A stretch of 64,000 nucleotides of DNA from Dyadobacter jejuensis (GCF_003149085.1 NZ_QGDT01000001.1:806001-870000); one strand, 5' to 3'; positions 7,887 to 17,057 are shown, numbered from the stretch's first letter. The notes: generated by a model not told the origin, from the letters alone. Numbers and translations: made by a program.

Positions 7887-7925
7887 AAGAGGCTGCACTC
7901 CTAATACGAGGTGGCCTCTTGTTTT
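7887..7925 (+). terminator. Second terminator-like hairpin
   Basis: aagaggc at 7887 and gcctctt at 7914 pair across a 20-base loop and are followed by gtttta. The rest of 7866-8274 shows no gene. Confidence 0.5.
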
Positions 7926-8274
7926 AGTACTCCCCATTTCAGCGGCAAGATGGGTAAAATGAGCCCTTTTAGGGGTTAATTCATCCTTTTATTTTCAAGT
8001 GCTTTTGGAAAATCCGGATTGGATTTGTAGGGTACCCTATTCGAATCAAAGAATAGTAACGATTCGTTTTTCCACTTCAAATCCTATAGAATCATATACC
8101 TACTTAAAACGACCAATTTTACAGGCCGCTAAATAGGCCTTGGAAGGATAACAATTTGGGGATCTTATGAGCAACAATTGGTCCAATACGTCACAATTAG
8201 CTATTGAATTCGAAAGTTTGAACGACCTAAGCAAGATCAATACGGAATCTGAAGTTTAGTTCAAAGTTTAAACC

Positions 8275-8346
8275 AAAGAGCCCCGATCGGTTCCTGCTAA
8301 CAGGCTCCGCCGGGGGCTCCGCCGAGGGCTCCGCCGAGGGCTCTTT
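8275..8346 (-). terminator. Terminator of the siderophore receptor gene with 12-bp repeat in its loop
   Basis: aaagagccc (8275-8283) pairs with gggctcttt (8338-8346) downstream of the receptor stop codon at 8369. The loop holds three tandem copies of the 12-mer ggctccgccgag (8303-8338, first copy ending ggg), which also allow alternative stems with the left arm. Confidence 0.7.
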
Positions 8347-8368
8347 TTTTTGGAAAAAACTGTTAAAC

Positions 8369-10819
8369 CTAAAATTTATATGTCAACGTAATCATCCCAT
8401 TCCTTGGGGCACCCGGAAACAAGCGAAGGTAATTCTGTGCCCCGAGCCAGTAATTTTTGTTGAATAAATTGCCTGCATTAACGGCTATCTGCATATTGCT
8501 TCTTCCCGGATTGTAATACAATGCTGCGTCGAAGACCGTGAACGCTGGAATAGTAAATGTGCGGTCGAACCAGGGCAGTTTGTTGCCCTGATACTGCAAG
8601 CCAAAACCTAGGCCCAAATCTTTCAGCGGTGAAGAATTGCCAAAGTTGTAGCGGGTCCATAGGTTGGCGCTTTGTTTGGGCGTATTTTGTTTTCTAGCAC
8701 CGATCAGACTTTCATCGGCATCGTGGGTAATGATCGCATCGATATAGCTGAACGACGCATTTATCTGCCAGTTTGGAGTGATATATCCGGCAATATCCCA
8801 TTCTACTCCCCGGCTGCGCTCACCCCCACGGGTTACGAGCAGGTCAGGATTGTCCGGATCGTTGGCGTTCATCAGGATGTTTTTCTGCTTGATTTCATAA
8901 ACTGCTACATTCATGTGGATCCTGTTTTCGAACAAATCCGTTTTCAATCCGACTTCTTTCAGATTGCTGGTCAAGGGGTCAAACTGGCTACCTGCTGGTA
9001 GCGATCCTGTTTGGGGCATCAGTGTTACGGTATTAGATTGCGGCTGAAAACCTTCCAGATACGTTCCGTAGATATTGGCCGCCTTGCTAATTGCGTAGGT
9101 TAGGCCAATCCTGGGCAGCAAAGCCGTTTTCTTTACTGTCAACGTCCCCGGAGCTTGGTAGTTGGTGATGTCTTCAAACCATTCGTTTCTAAGGCTCAGC
9201 AGCAGGGTGAACTTATTGTATTGTAGCTGCTCCTGAACGTAGATGGCGTTGGTGGTCGTCAGCGCAGGAGGTAATGCCGAGCGCAGGTTCAAGGAATAAT
9301 CATCTACGTTTCTGATAGTGTACTGCGGATTTTGCAGATCAAAATAATTTACATTGGGCCGTGGCAGTGTTTTTTCTCCGACAGTAATGGTTTGGTAATC
9401 GGCGGCGTTTGCTGCCACGAAGGAAGCAGCCACCGTGCCATCCTTTAACAGAAAGCCCCGTGCGGCATTTTGTCCGCCGCCTCTGAGTTTCTGCCAACTG
9501 CTCAGATCATATCCCACTAAAAGTTTGTGGCCGGCAGAACCGGTATTGAAATTCAAATTGAAGTAGGCATTTAGATTGTCAATGCTCCAGTACTGCTGAC
9601 GCTGAACGAACTGCATAGCTGCTAGGCTGGTGACAGGCTGGTTGGTAATATCAGGTGCAAAGGCATTGGTGGTGCGGTGTTCTTGTAAGTCTTCGGTCCA
9701 CGATTGCTTCATATATGAGGCATTAAAACTGATCAGGGAGTTGAATTTATGGGTAATATTTCCCATCATGATCAGCTGTTTTGACTTGAAAAAGTCATTT
9801 GTCGCGCCCAAATTCAGGCTTTTTGGGGTACTGCTCAGGTCCGTTTTTCCAGATACGGCTCCGAAAATAGGTTGTCCTCGGTCAAGGTTCCCGGTGTCGT
9901 TACTGTAAATCAGTTCGGCATTGATCGCCGTTTTGTCGGAAGGAAGGTAGCTGATCGATGGCGAGATCAGAAGCGATTTGCTGCTTACCAGGTCCCGGAA
10001 AGAGCGGGCTTCCTGATAGGCTCCGTTGAGCCGGTAAAGCAGGGTTTTGGATTCGTTCAAGGGGCCGGTAAAGTCCATTGTTCCACGAAAAGTACTGAAA
10101 CTTCCCGCACTCAAGGTCACCTCATTCCGGTTGACGGCCAGAGGTTTTTTGGTCACCAGATTGATACTCCCACCCGGATCCACCGAAGAGAATGTCGCAC
10201 TGGCGGGGCCTTTAATTACTTCGACGCGCTCAATATTGGTAGTCAGCGGTTGCAAAAAATAATACTGCCGCGTACGCATGCCATTGATAATCTGCCCTTC
10301 TTCATTCTGGCTGATACCACGGATGGTATACTGGTTGTAAAAGCTTGATGGAATTACTCCGCTAGCGATTTTGACTGCATCGCCTAGATGAAAAGCCTGC
10401 CTGTCGGCCATCAGTTCTTTGGTGATTGTAGAGATTGACTGTGGGATGTCCTTATTGAGTGTAGAAATTCTGGTGGCCGAAAAGGAGTATTCACTGTTAT
10501 AGTCCCTGGCTACTCGTCCCAATACTTCAACGGTCTGCAATTGATTGGTTTCAGAGATCAGCGCAATCTTTAAAAACTGATTGGTTGGATTGATCTTTGT
10601 TTTTTTGTAGCCCAAAATCGAAACTTCTATAGTGCCTTTTCCTTCGATGGAAAAATCCCCGGTGGAATCAGTAACAGTTCCCGTCTGGGAATCCAAAAGT
10701 ATTACTGAAGCTCCCTGGATTCCTGCTCCTGTGTGAGCATCTGATACGTTACCTGAAATGATTTGGGCTTTTAACAGGAGCGTGTTCAGGCAGAAAAAAA
10801 TAATTAGTATTGGCCGCAT
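8369..10819 (-). CDS. TonB-dependent siderophore receptor with carboxypeptidase-like N-terminal domain
   Basis: This 816-residue outer-membrane protein has a signal peptide (MRPILIIFFCLNTLLLKAQ), then a carboxypeptidase-regulatory-like beta domain at about 20-95 (ISGNVSDAHTGAGIQGASV). The plug domain at about 110-225 contains NIERVEVIKGPASATFSS and PGGSINLVTKKP, typical of siderophore receptors of the FhuE/FoxA type. A 22-strand barrel follows and ends in the terminal phenylalanine of outer-membrane porins (TLTYKF). It would import a ferric siderophore with TonB-ExbBD energy. It is the last gene of a block with an ABC transporter upstream on the same strand, 30 bp away. The substrate cannot be told from the sequence. 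Confidence 0.93.
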   Translation of the reverse strand: MRPILIIFFCLNTLLLKAQIISGNVSDAHTGAGIQGASVILLDSQTGTVTDSTGDFSIEGKGTIEVSILGYKKTKINPTNQFLKIALISETNQLQTVEVLGRVARDYNSEYSFSATRISTLNKDIPQSISTITKELMADRQAFHLGDAVKIASGVIPSSFYNQYTIRGISQNEEGQIINGMRTRQYYFLQPLTTNIERVEVIKGPASATFSSVDPGGSINLVTKKPLAVNRNEVTLSAGSFSTFRGTMDFTGPLNESKTLLYRLNGAYQEARSFRDLVSSKSLLISPSISYLPSDKTAINAELIYSNDTGNLDRGQPIFGAVSGKTDLSSTPKSLNLGATNDFFKSKQLIMMGNITHKFNSLISFNASYMKQSWTEDLQEHRTTNAFAPDITNQPVTSLAAMQFVQRQQYWSIDNLNAYFNLNFNTGSAGHKLLVGYDLSSWQKLRGGGQNAARGFLLKDGTVAASFVAANAADYQTITVGEKTLPRPNVNYFDLQNPQYTIRNVDDYSLNLRSALPPALTTTNAIYVQEQLQYNKFTLLLSLRNEWFEDITNYQAPGTLTVKKTALLPRIGLTYAISKAANIYGTYLEGFQPQSNTVTLMPQTGSLPAGSQFDPLTSNLKEVGLKTDLFENRIHMNVAVYEIKQKNILMNANDPDNPDLLVTRGGERSRGVEWDIAGYITPNWQINASFSYIDAIITHDADESLIGARKQNTPKQSANLWTRYNFGNSSPLKDLGLGFGLQYQGNKLPWFDRTFTIPAFTVFDAALYYNPGRSNMQIAVNAGNLFNKNYWLGAQNYLRLFPGAPRNGMITLTYKF

Positions 10820-10849
10820 AAAATGGGGTTAGAGGGGCGAGTGGTTCAT

Positions 10850-11545
10850 TTAAACAGTTTTCAGATATAGTGCTTCAAGCTCGTTGGCCGAAATATCACA
10901 GGCATGGAGGACCGATTCTAGGTTGCCTTCTTTCATAATCCCGATGCGTGTGGCCACTTCTTTTGCCCTGAAAATATCATGGGTCGCCATCAGAATCGCA
11001 GTGCCTTTGGCAGCAAGTGTTTTCAAGATCTCTGAAAATTCATTGGAGGCTTTTGGGTCGAGTCCACTTGTGGGCTCATCTAGCAGTAGCACCTTTGCTT
11101 TTTTGGCGACTGCAATTGCAATGCCCACTTTCTGCCGCATTCCTTTGGAGTATCCACCTAGTCTCTGTTCAAATGCCTGGGGTTGTAAACCAGCTGTAGA
11201 TAGCAATTTTCCGAGTTCTTTTTTGGAATAATCAAATCCCGCTAGAGAAGAAAAATATTCAAGGTTTTCGATTCCCGTCAGATTGGGATACAACATGACG
11301 GTTTCGGGAATATAAGCCAGGTATTGTTTGATCTGCTGCGGGTGCTCCACTACGGATACCCCGTCGATACTGGCCCAGCCTTCGCTGGGTTCGATGAAGC
11401 CCAGAAAGAGATTGATGGTGGTCGTTTTACCCGCACCGTTCTGTCCCAGCAAGGCAAAAATTTCTCCTGGTTTGATCGTCAGGTTCAGGTTATTTAGGGC
11501 AGTATGTTTGCCGTATCGTTTGGTCAAGTTTTTAGCTTCAAGCAT
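10850..11545 (-). CDS. ABC transporter ATP-binding protein
   Basis: Start at 11545 (MLEAKNLTKRYGKH) gives 231 residues. A longer in-frame start at 11608 lies inside the upstream gene and adds non-homologous residues. All motifs are present: Walker A GQNGAGKTT, Q-loop, signature GGYSKGMRQ, Walker B VLLLDEPTSGLDP and the switch ATHD. The protein belongs to the CcmA/NatA/NosF-like exporter group. Its start overlaps the end of the permease gene by 8 bp, so the ATPase and the two permeases are translated from one message. Together they would form an ABC exporter linked to the downstream siderophore receptor. The transported molecule is unknown. Confidence 0.93.
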   Translation of the reverse strand: MLEAKNLTKRYGKHTALNNLNLTIKPGEIFALLGQNGAGKTTTINLFLGFIEPSEGWASIDGVSVVEHPQQIKQYLAYIPETVMLYPNLTGIENLEYFSSLAGFDYSKKELGKLLSTAGLQPQAFEQRLGGYSKGMRQKVGIAIAVAKKAKVLLLDEPTSGLDPKASNEFSEILKTLAAKGTAILMATHDIFRAKEVATRIGIMKEGNLESVLHACDISANELEALYLKTV

Positions 11546-12929
11546 TTTGGACGTCTTTGATATGGATAAAATTTCTTTTGAATAATAAGATGGAAATTCC
11601 CAGCCCAACAGCCGTCCAGATTAGCATGGTAATCTGGGCACCTGTAAGATTATCCTGCGAATAACCCGCCGGTTGATACTCCGGATAACCTGCCCAGTCG
11701 ATGGATTCGGTCGGGCTTTCTTCGAAAATGAAGGGATAGAAATACTCCCGAATCTGTTTGTGATGGGCTTTGGTCGATTGCAAATAGCGTATGTGGCTGG
11801 TCAGATCGGTGTTTGCAATCTTGTTTAGCAACTGCTGGGCCGAAATAACCGGATTAAATGCAGCTATGTTTTCGGATAATTTCTGTCTTTGAAACAATTT
11901 TTCGAAAAGCTTTTCTGAAGAATGGGCCGATTCTAGATCACCCGAAAACTGCATGGCATAATACCAGCCTGGTGAGTATTTGTCATCCGGGATCGGGTAT
12001 TTCCGGTACTGCGGATAGACGGCATAAAACTTCTCCATGGTCGGTTTCTTAGGCAGATCCCACTTGGCATGGTAGCCTTCCCGTTGTTTGATGGTGGTTT
12101 CTGATGCTTCCGGAACCGGCACCCTACTGTTAACGGCCACATTGGCGATACCCGGATAAAGAATACAGAGGAAAATCCAGATGGAAACCAGCGTGGTCGC
12201 ATTGAAAGACGAACTTTTTCCCAGCGATATTACGAACACCGATATCGTAAACCAAAATAGTATATAGATCAGGAGTACGAGACCGAGCTGTAAAGTAGGA
12301 TAGGAGAAGGGGAGTTGCAGGTACAGAACCCCGGCCATGAAAATCAGTAGCGAAGTGACTAGGATGATCGCGAGGCGTACGACAAGCTTGTTTACGATGG
12401 CTGAGGTGATACTTTCGGTAGTGGTCCGGACAATTTTCCAGACCCCGTTTTCCTGTTCCTCGGAAATAGCATTGTAAGTAAAGGCAATGATCAGCAACGG
12501 GAATAGGAAGATGAAAACAAAGGATGCATCCAGATTGCCAACCAGCAGCGTGAGCGGGTTGGTTAGCTCGGAGTCGTAGAGCTGTCCTTCAATGGCCAGC
12601 ATTTTTACTTTGAGTGTGAATGGATTCACGTCCCTTTGCCCGATAGAGAACTTAGCCCAGGGTGTAGCGGGATGGAAGGTATAGAAAAACGGATAATAGG
12701 CTGTCGTGCCGGCAGGTTTACCTGTTCCGTGTGCAACGATCGAATCGAGATGGTTTTTCTGAACTTGGGCAACAGACTGAATCGTTTTTTGCTGGCGGTC
12801 GATGATCTTGCTGCCATGGTAAAATCCATAAATTCCAAATAGTACAAGACTGATTGCAACGATCAGAACGGTTTTGCCCAGAAGGAAATTTTTAGTTTCC
12901 AGATACAATATTTTCTGACTGATTTTCAT
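11538..12929 (-). CDS. ABC-2 type permease, DUF3526 family
   Basis: This 463-residue membrane protein has an N-terminal helix (about 19-36), a long extracytoplasmic region, a block of five helices between about 125 and 260 (ISEEQENGVWKIV lies between the first two, a typical ABC-2 permease loop), then a soluble region and a last helix near 435-450. This arrangement matches DUF3526 ABC permeases. It overlaps the upstream permease gene by 4 bp and the ATPase gene downstream by 8 bp. It is most likely a half of a heterodimeric exporter with the 12926-14365 product. Confidence 0.85.
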   Translation of the reverse strand: MKISQKILYLETKNFLLGKTVLIVAISLVLFGIYGFYHGSKIIDRQQKTIQSVAQVQKNHLDSIVAHGTGKPAGTTAYYPFFYTFHPATPWAKFSIGQRDVNPFTLKVKMLAIEGQLYDSELTNPLTLLVGNLDASFVFIFLFPLLIIAFTYNAISEEQENGVWKIVRTTTESITSAIVNKLVVRLAIILVTSLLIFMAGVLYLQLPFSYPTLQLGLVLLIYILFWFTISVFVISLGKSSSFNATTLVSIWIFLCILYPGIANVAVNSRVPVPEASETTIKQREGYHAKWDLPKKPTMEKFYAVYPQYRKYPIPDDKYSPGWYYAMQFSGDLESAHSSEKLFEKLFQRQKLSENIAAFNPVISAQQLLNKIANTDLTSHIRYLQSTKAHHKQIREYFYPFIFEESPTESIDWAGYPEYQPAGYSQDNLTGAQITMLIWTAVGLGISILLFKRNFIHIKDVQNA

Positions 12930-14365
12930 AGCTGGTAGGCGCGTTTGGAGGAGATAAAAGTTAAGGATGCCAATCCGGCAAGAACCCAGATGAACAGCGC
13001 GACAAGGCTCACCGCTCCATGGGCCAGACTGGCTTTGATCGTAAGAGGCTTGAATTTGAATTCAGCCTGCTGTTGAAAGTTTCGGGCACTTACCTTTTGT
13101 TTGCTGTCGTCCTTGTAGCTGATCTGGGTGAGGTGGATTTCGTTCAGATTTTTAGTTTTTTCAAATCTGTACTTTTCGGTCTGTTTCTGGAATTCGGTAA
13201 AGGTGTCAAAATCAGTTCCGGCCAGGTTCATGGAGACATTGCGTATGGCCAGAAAAGGATCGGTAAAACTCAGATAGTTAGAGATTGAATTCTGCGCTTT
13301 ATAAGCCCCGATAAGTTGGTCGAAATGTTTGTTGAAAATCCGGGAGCTGATGTTTTCACCCTCCTGCATGACCAGGGCGCCGTAATTGACGGGCAAAGCC
13401 TGCAAGGAATCAACGCCATATTTTTTCAGTGTAGCCGCCTTTAATTCCGAAAAGTGCGGATCGTTGGGATTATGACTGTCACCTTCCTTGCTGACTTCGG
13501 CCTCGATGGCTTGTTCAAACGCAATTTTATCGGGAGCAGCGAAAATGCTGCTTCCTAGCGTCTGGGCGCTTTTAGGTACTACTACGAAAAACAGAATCCA
13601 TACCAGCACGAGCGCCATCAAAGAATTTCTGGCATTGGCACTCATGGCTGAAACCGCTACAACCAGTAAGGTGATGACTAGAAAATAGAGCCCATACAAA
13701 AGAACGATAAGTGCCGAACGCATCAATTGTTCGCTGTTGAAACCAGCGGAGAGCGAAATCACGCCTGTCAACAGACTGACCATAAGCAGGGGTAAAAATA
13801 AAGCCCAGGTAACCAAGGTAATACCGACAGTTTTACCCAGAAGTATATCCAGGTATGAGGCTTTCTGACAGAGCAGGATTTTTAAAACGCCATTTTGTTT
13901 CAGACCTGCGACGGTGTGAAAGCCGATGAAAATGATAAACAATGGAACAAGCACCTGCAATACCAGGGCCATGCTCAGCTCACCGAAACGAAGCATGCCG
14001 TTGGAAAAACCAGCTTCGCTCATATTAACGGTGTTCTGGCGGTGGGCTTCCAGAAATACGGAATTACCTACATAACTATCCAGCCCAAAGTCAAAAAAAC
14101 TAAGGGGTGATTTTTCCCTAAAGACCAGGTACCCGTAGTGTGCCACCCGGTGCGGATGTCGGTTGGGCTGGGTCATCCAATGGTCGTGGACCTCTTCACG
14201 GGCAGCGGCCTGCTGCTGATTGAATTTGCTGACATACTGCCAGCCGGTAAAAGTAGCCAGCAGACTGACCGTCAATAGGACGGCATAAAGCGCAAGTGGA
14301 ATCTTGCTGCGGAATATGGAATTCCATTCCTGCCGGCCAATGATTTGGATAAATTTTAAATGCAT
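12926..14365 (-). CDS. ABC-2 type permease, DUF3526 family (first gene of operon)
   Basis: This 479-residue permease has the same layout as its downstream neighbour: helix at about 23-45, extracytoplasmic domain, helix block near 130-260 containing GLKQNGVLKILLCQKA, soluble region, and final helices near 445-470. The two proteins are probably paralogues acting as a pair with the downstream ATPase. The gene starts a four-gene unit (permease, permease, ATPase, TonB receptor) on the - strand. Two copies of a TGCAnnATTGTTGC element and a TATTTTTG box lie 50-110 bp upstream, which suggests metal- or iron-responsive control of the whole unit. Confidence 0.85.
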   Translation of the reverse strand: MHLKFIQIIGRQEWNSIFRSKIPLALYAVLLTVSLLATFTGWQYVSKFNQQQAAAREEVHDHWMTQPNRHPHRVAHYGYLVFREKSPLSFFDFGLDSYVGNSVFLEAHRQNTVNMSEAGFSNGMLRFGELSMALVLQVLVPLFIIFIGFHTVAGLKQNGVLKILLCQKASYLDILLGKTVGITLVTWALFLPLLMVSLLTGVISLSAGFNSEQLMRSALIVLLYGLYFLVITLLVVAVSAMSANARNSLMALVLVWILFFVVVPKSAQTLGSSIFAAPDKIAFEQAIEAEVSKEGDSHNPNDPHFSELKAATLKKYGVDSLQALPVNYGALVMQEGENISSRIFNKHFDQLIGAYKAQNSISNYLSFTDPFLAIRNVSMNLAGTDFDTFTEFQKQTEKYRFEKTKNLNEIHLTQISYKDDSKQKVSARNFQQQAEFKFKPLTIKASLAHGAVSLVALFIWVLAGLASLTFISSKRAYQL

Positions 14366-14413
14366 GGTTGTAGTGGATTTACCTTAAACGGAGATAGGTA
14401 AGGGTTGATACGC

Positions 14414-14473
14414 TGCAATATTGTTGCGAAATAAAGAACAAAACAGAATATTTGCATCATTGTTGCAAAAATA
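14414..14473 (-). promoter_or_regulatory. Promoter with duplicated operator upstream of ABC/siderophore operon
   Basis: Two 17-bp copies, 14414-14430 and 14453-14469, match at 14 of 17 positions (tgcaatattgttgcgaa and tgcatcattgttgcaaa), each an imperfect TGCA...TTGC inverted repeat. The second overlaps a - strand TATTTTTG at 14466-14473, matching the -7 consensus TAnnTTTG. A regulator such as a Fur-family protein could bind here; the identity is inferred. Confidence 0.55.
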
Positions 14474-15086
14474 ATTTTTCGAGCAGGATTACACTAAGAT
14501 ATTCTATAAATTAGGCGGTTTTTTTTGATGGATTTACTTATATTTTGGGGAAGTGCCTGTTGCTGTCTAATACTTACTGAATTGGCTGTAGAAGGAGACA
14601 AGAGCTTGTAAATTAACTGAAAATCTCTTTCCTTCTAGAACCTTTGAGCAATTGAGTTAGCCAATGCATGAATAAAAAGAGCAGGCAATAGGCATGCGAG
14701 CTGTAAAGTGCAGTCCGCCGTGCGGTTCATGAGTCAATCTCAATTTATTTTTCTTTTTTAGTGGATTATCAAGCAACGAAACGGCCCAGCAAGGAGGGGC
14801 AAGCCTGAGTACGTCTATAAACCCTGGAGGAACTCAATCGTAATTTAGCTTGGTAGGTACCCCATGCAAATGGATTTTTAAGGCCGAGTTTTTTTCTGTT
14901 GCCAACCTTCGCCATCATCCGACTAAAGTTAAAACACTTTTAGCATCGTTTATTTTATTGTCTCTATGCACCATTTCGTTGGTCATCCTTTTTACTTGTT
15001 TAGTCTAGACTTTGGTCCGAGGATTTAAGTAGTTAAGAACAAATGTTAGCTAGATATTTTGACCTTAAAATTAAGCTAAGTCATTT
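14474..15086. other. Non-coding region, possible structured RNA remnant
   Basis: No coding sequence is evident. The stretch at about 14698-14745 contains a gagctg element and a ccgccgtgcggttc hairpin that resemble the segment preceding the reverse transcriptase of group II introns, but no RT reading frame or domain V was found. Otherwise nothing is recognised. Confidence 0.3.
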
Positions 15087-15122
15087 GTCTAACATTAAAA
15101 TCTTATAATTTTAATGTTAGAC
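15087..15122. repeat. Perfect 15-bp inverted repeat with extra copies nearby
   Basis: gtctaacattaaaat (15087-15101) and attttaatgttagac (15108-15122) form a perfect 15-bp stem with a 6-base loop. A further direct copy of attttaatgttag lies at 15179-15191. The element is AT-rich, lies outside genes, and has no T tract of a terminator. It could be the end of a small mobile element or a protein-binding site. Confidence 0.7.
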
Positions 15123-15433
15123 TAGTAAGTGAGCATCAAAGCATATATGGTACTGATAGCCAACATCATTAAATGACTATTTTAATGTTAGTTACAGCAA
15201 ATCTGTTCACTGGTACCGTATGTCAGAGGGAATGTCCGGGTAAACGAAACACAATAATAGATTGCAGTGTTAGCCATTACAGCCACGAAACGGACAAAAG
15301 GTATCCAATTTTCCTGCCTGTCAACAAGAAGTTTATCAACGAATTGTAAAAAATGCTCATGAATAAAAATTCATCAATGCGCTCCCTTGCAACCCGGCTA
15401 ATAAACAAATTTGTATTACACAGAAATGAAAAA

Positions 15434-15457
15434 GGACTTAGAGGATTCCCCTAAGTC
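15434..15457 (-). terminator. Outermost unit terminator of the left tRNA-derived array
   Basis: ggacttag and ctaagtc pair around a 9-base loop, with a T tract on the - strand side. It is the equivalent of the terminator found after each tRNA-like unit and marks the left edge of the array. Confidence 0.6.
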
Positions 15458-15470
15458 ATTGATTTTCAAC

Positions 15471-16135
15471 GTGTGCTTGCCTGGGATCGACCCGCGGAGG
15501 GCGACCCGCGCTCGGGCGACCCGTCTGCGCCACGGCAGCATTACCTACTGATGATGAATCCATTGCCGAAAAGATGCCATCGGCATCTTACGTTTGTAGC
15601 AGAACAAAAACCGATGAATTTCCGACTGCAGGGCAGTCGAACCAAAGCCGTACAAACCTTGAAATTTACTTCTATCCCTGTCATCATTTTTGCCTGTTGT
15701 TGGGCAGCGTATTTTTAGGTTAATTCAATCAATTCATGAGCTTATGAACTTTTTTGCAGGGGTTTTGATTTGAAAAACTTCTATCAAAGTATCGGTTTTC
15801 AAGTTTTTCTACATTTTTAATAGCATTCTCTTGATTGTCATATTTGTTTAAAGGGAGAATACATTTTTTGGATCAAGACCAAATGTTTTGGAGTAACATG
15901 GATGAAGCCTATAACAAAGATGTTCGATACCTACGGCATCGTCATAGACGAATCTTTGTTTGTATTTCTATAAACATTTTATCCCGCTGGGATAATGTTG
16001 GACTGGATTTTAATTCAAATTGAATATTTTGAAAATATTGGGGAAAAGATGCATCTAACGTTTGTAGCAGAACAAAAAACCGATGGATCGAACCAAAGCC
16101 GTATAATTGCTCCAACCTCTATGAATTAGGTGGGT
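15471..16135 (-). pseudogene. tRNA(CAU)-derived unit 1, split by insertions
   Basis: Read on the - strand, the D-arm part (16135-16107) and the anticodon-arm and T-arm part (15561-15471) of a tRNA-like repeat are separated by 545 bp. That insert contains a copy of the 236-bp element (15871-16106) and a partial older copy (about 15585-15655). The T-arm end is the most diverged of all units (gtgtgcttgcctgggatcga). A GC-rich insert occupies the variable/T-arm position. Confidence 0.65.
15871..16106. repeat. 236-bp interspersed element, copy 1
   Basis: It begins gatcaagaccaaa and ends near gatcgaaccaaagcc, so its ends are similar direct repeats. It includes cggcatcgtcatagacg and an internal hairpin tatcccgctgggata. 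No protein is encoded. It is nearly identical to the copies at 16309 and 25732. Confidence 0.75.
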
Positions 16136-16183
16136 AAAAACAAAAAGGACCTAGTCTGTTAAGATAAGTCCTTGAGTATCAAT

Positions 16184-16573
16184 GTGGGCCCACCTGGAAT
16201 CGAATCGGCGGGCGCCCCGCGGGCGGGCGACCCGTCTGCGCGACCCGGTCGAACGCGACGGCGGTCTACGCGACTGCGACAGTACCAACTGATGATGAAT
16301 CCATTGTCGATCAAGACCAAATGTTTTGGAGTAACATGGATGAAGCCTATAACAAAGATGTTCGATACCTACGGCATCGTCATAGACGAATCTTTGTTTG
16401 TATTTCTATAAACATTTTATCCCGCTGGGATAATGTCGCACTGGATTTTAATTCAAATTGTATATTTTGAAAATATTGGGGAAAAGCTGCATCTAACGTT
16501 TGTAGCAGAACAAAAAACCGATGGATCGAACCAAAGCCGTATAATTGCTCCAACCTCTATGAATTAGGTGGGT
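16184..16573 (-). pseudogene. tRNA(CAU)-derived unit 2, with 236-bp element in the anticodon arm
   Basis: The T-arm and acceptor 3' end (16184-16204), a GC-rich insert of about 75 bp, and the anticodon loop (to 16302) are followed by the 236-bp element (16309-16544) and then the D-arm side (16545-16573). The loop keeps CAT. On the - strand this unit is followed by its own terminator at about 16147-16172. Confidence 0.7.
16309..16544. repeat. 236-bp interspersed element, copy 2
   Basis: It is nearly identical to 25732-25967, with only scattered differences (for example aacaaagatg against aactgagatg). It interrupts the anticodon arm of a tRNA-like unit between the loop and the 5' strand of the stem. 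Confidence 0.75.
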
Positions 16574-16622
16574 AAAAACAAAAAAAGACCTAGCCTGTTA
16601 AGTTAAGTCCTTGAGTATCAAT

Positions 16623-16744
16623 GTGGGCCCACCTGGAATCGAACCGCACGGGCGCCCCGCGCACGGGCGACCCGGTCTGCGCGACCCGGTCTACGCGACG
16701 GCGGTCTACGCGACGGCGGTCTGCGCGACGGCGACAGTACCTTA
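16623..16744 (-). pseudogene. tRNA(CAU)-derived unit 3, truncated at the restriction island
   Basis: The acceptor/T-arm end (gtgggcccacctgg) and the longest GC-rich insert, containing repeated ggcggtctacgcgac units, are present. The repeat then stops in agtacctta instead of continuing into the anticodon arm. This is the left junction with the type I restriction island. Confidence 0.7.
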
Positions 16745-17057
16745 GCGGATGTTTCTAAGAGGGGAGGGGTATAGTAAAGGTTTTATGGTATTATCCTGAC
16801 AACCACACCCCCGCCCGTCTATACGTCGTGTCATAATTCCAGGTCGGGGAGCCATTTTTGATTCGTGGCAGTTGCCATTCTAATTGCAAAGTGGAGGTTT
16901 TAACATTATCCTTCGGTTACAAAGAATTAACAAACGGAATGAACACGACGGTAGTCCTCCCCTATAAATCTTCCTCATCGGTTCCTTTTTTCTATTAAAA
17001 AATAGAACATTCATATTTGAAATATTGATATATTACGGCTTTCATTTAGTTAGTAAT
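16745..17057 (+). promoter_or_regulatory. Upstream region of the restriction operon
   Basis: There are 313 bases without a gene. Near the hsdM start are a 7-bp inverted repeat (ttctatt/aatagaa, 16990-17007) and a perfect 13-bp palindrome (atattt-g-aaatat, 17013-17025). The palindrome lies 33 bp upstream of the start codon, where it could act as a control site. No consensus promoter is clear. Confidence 0.45.

Noticed and set aside
16172..16411. Short coding frames within the tRNA-derived array
   Set aside because: The same frames recur in each repeat and follow the GC-rich inserts; there is no ribosome site or homologue.
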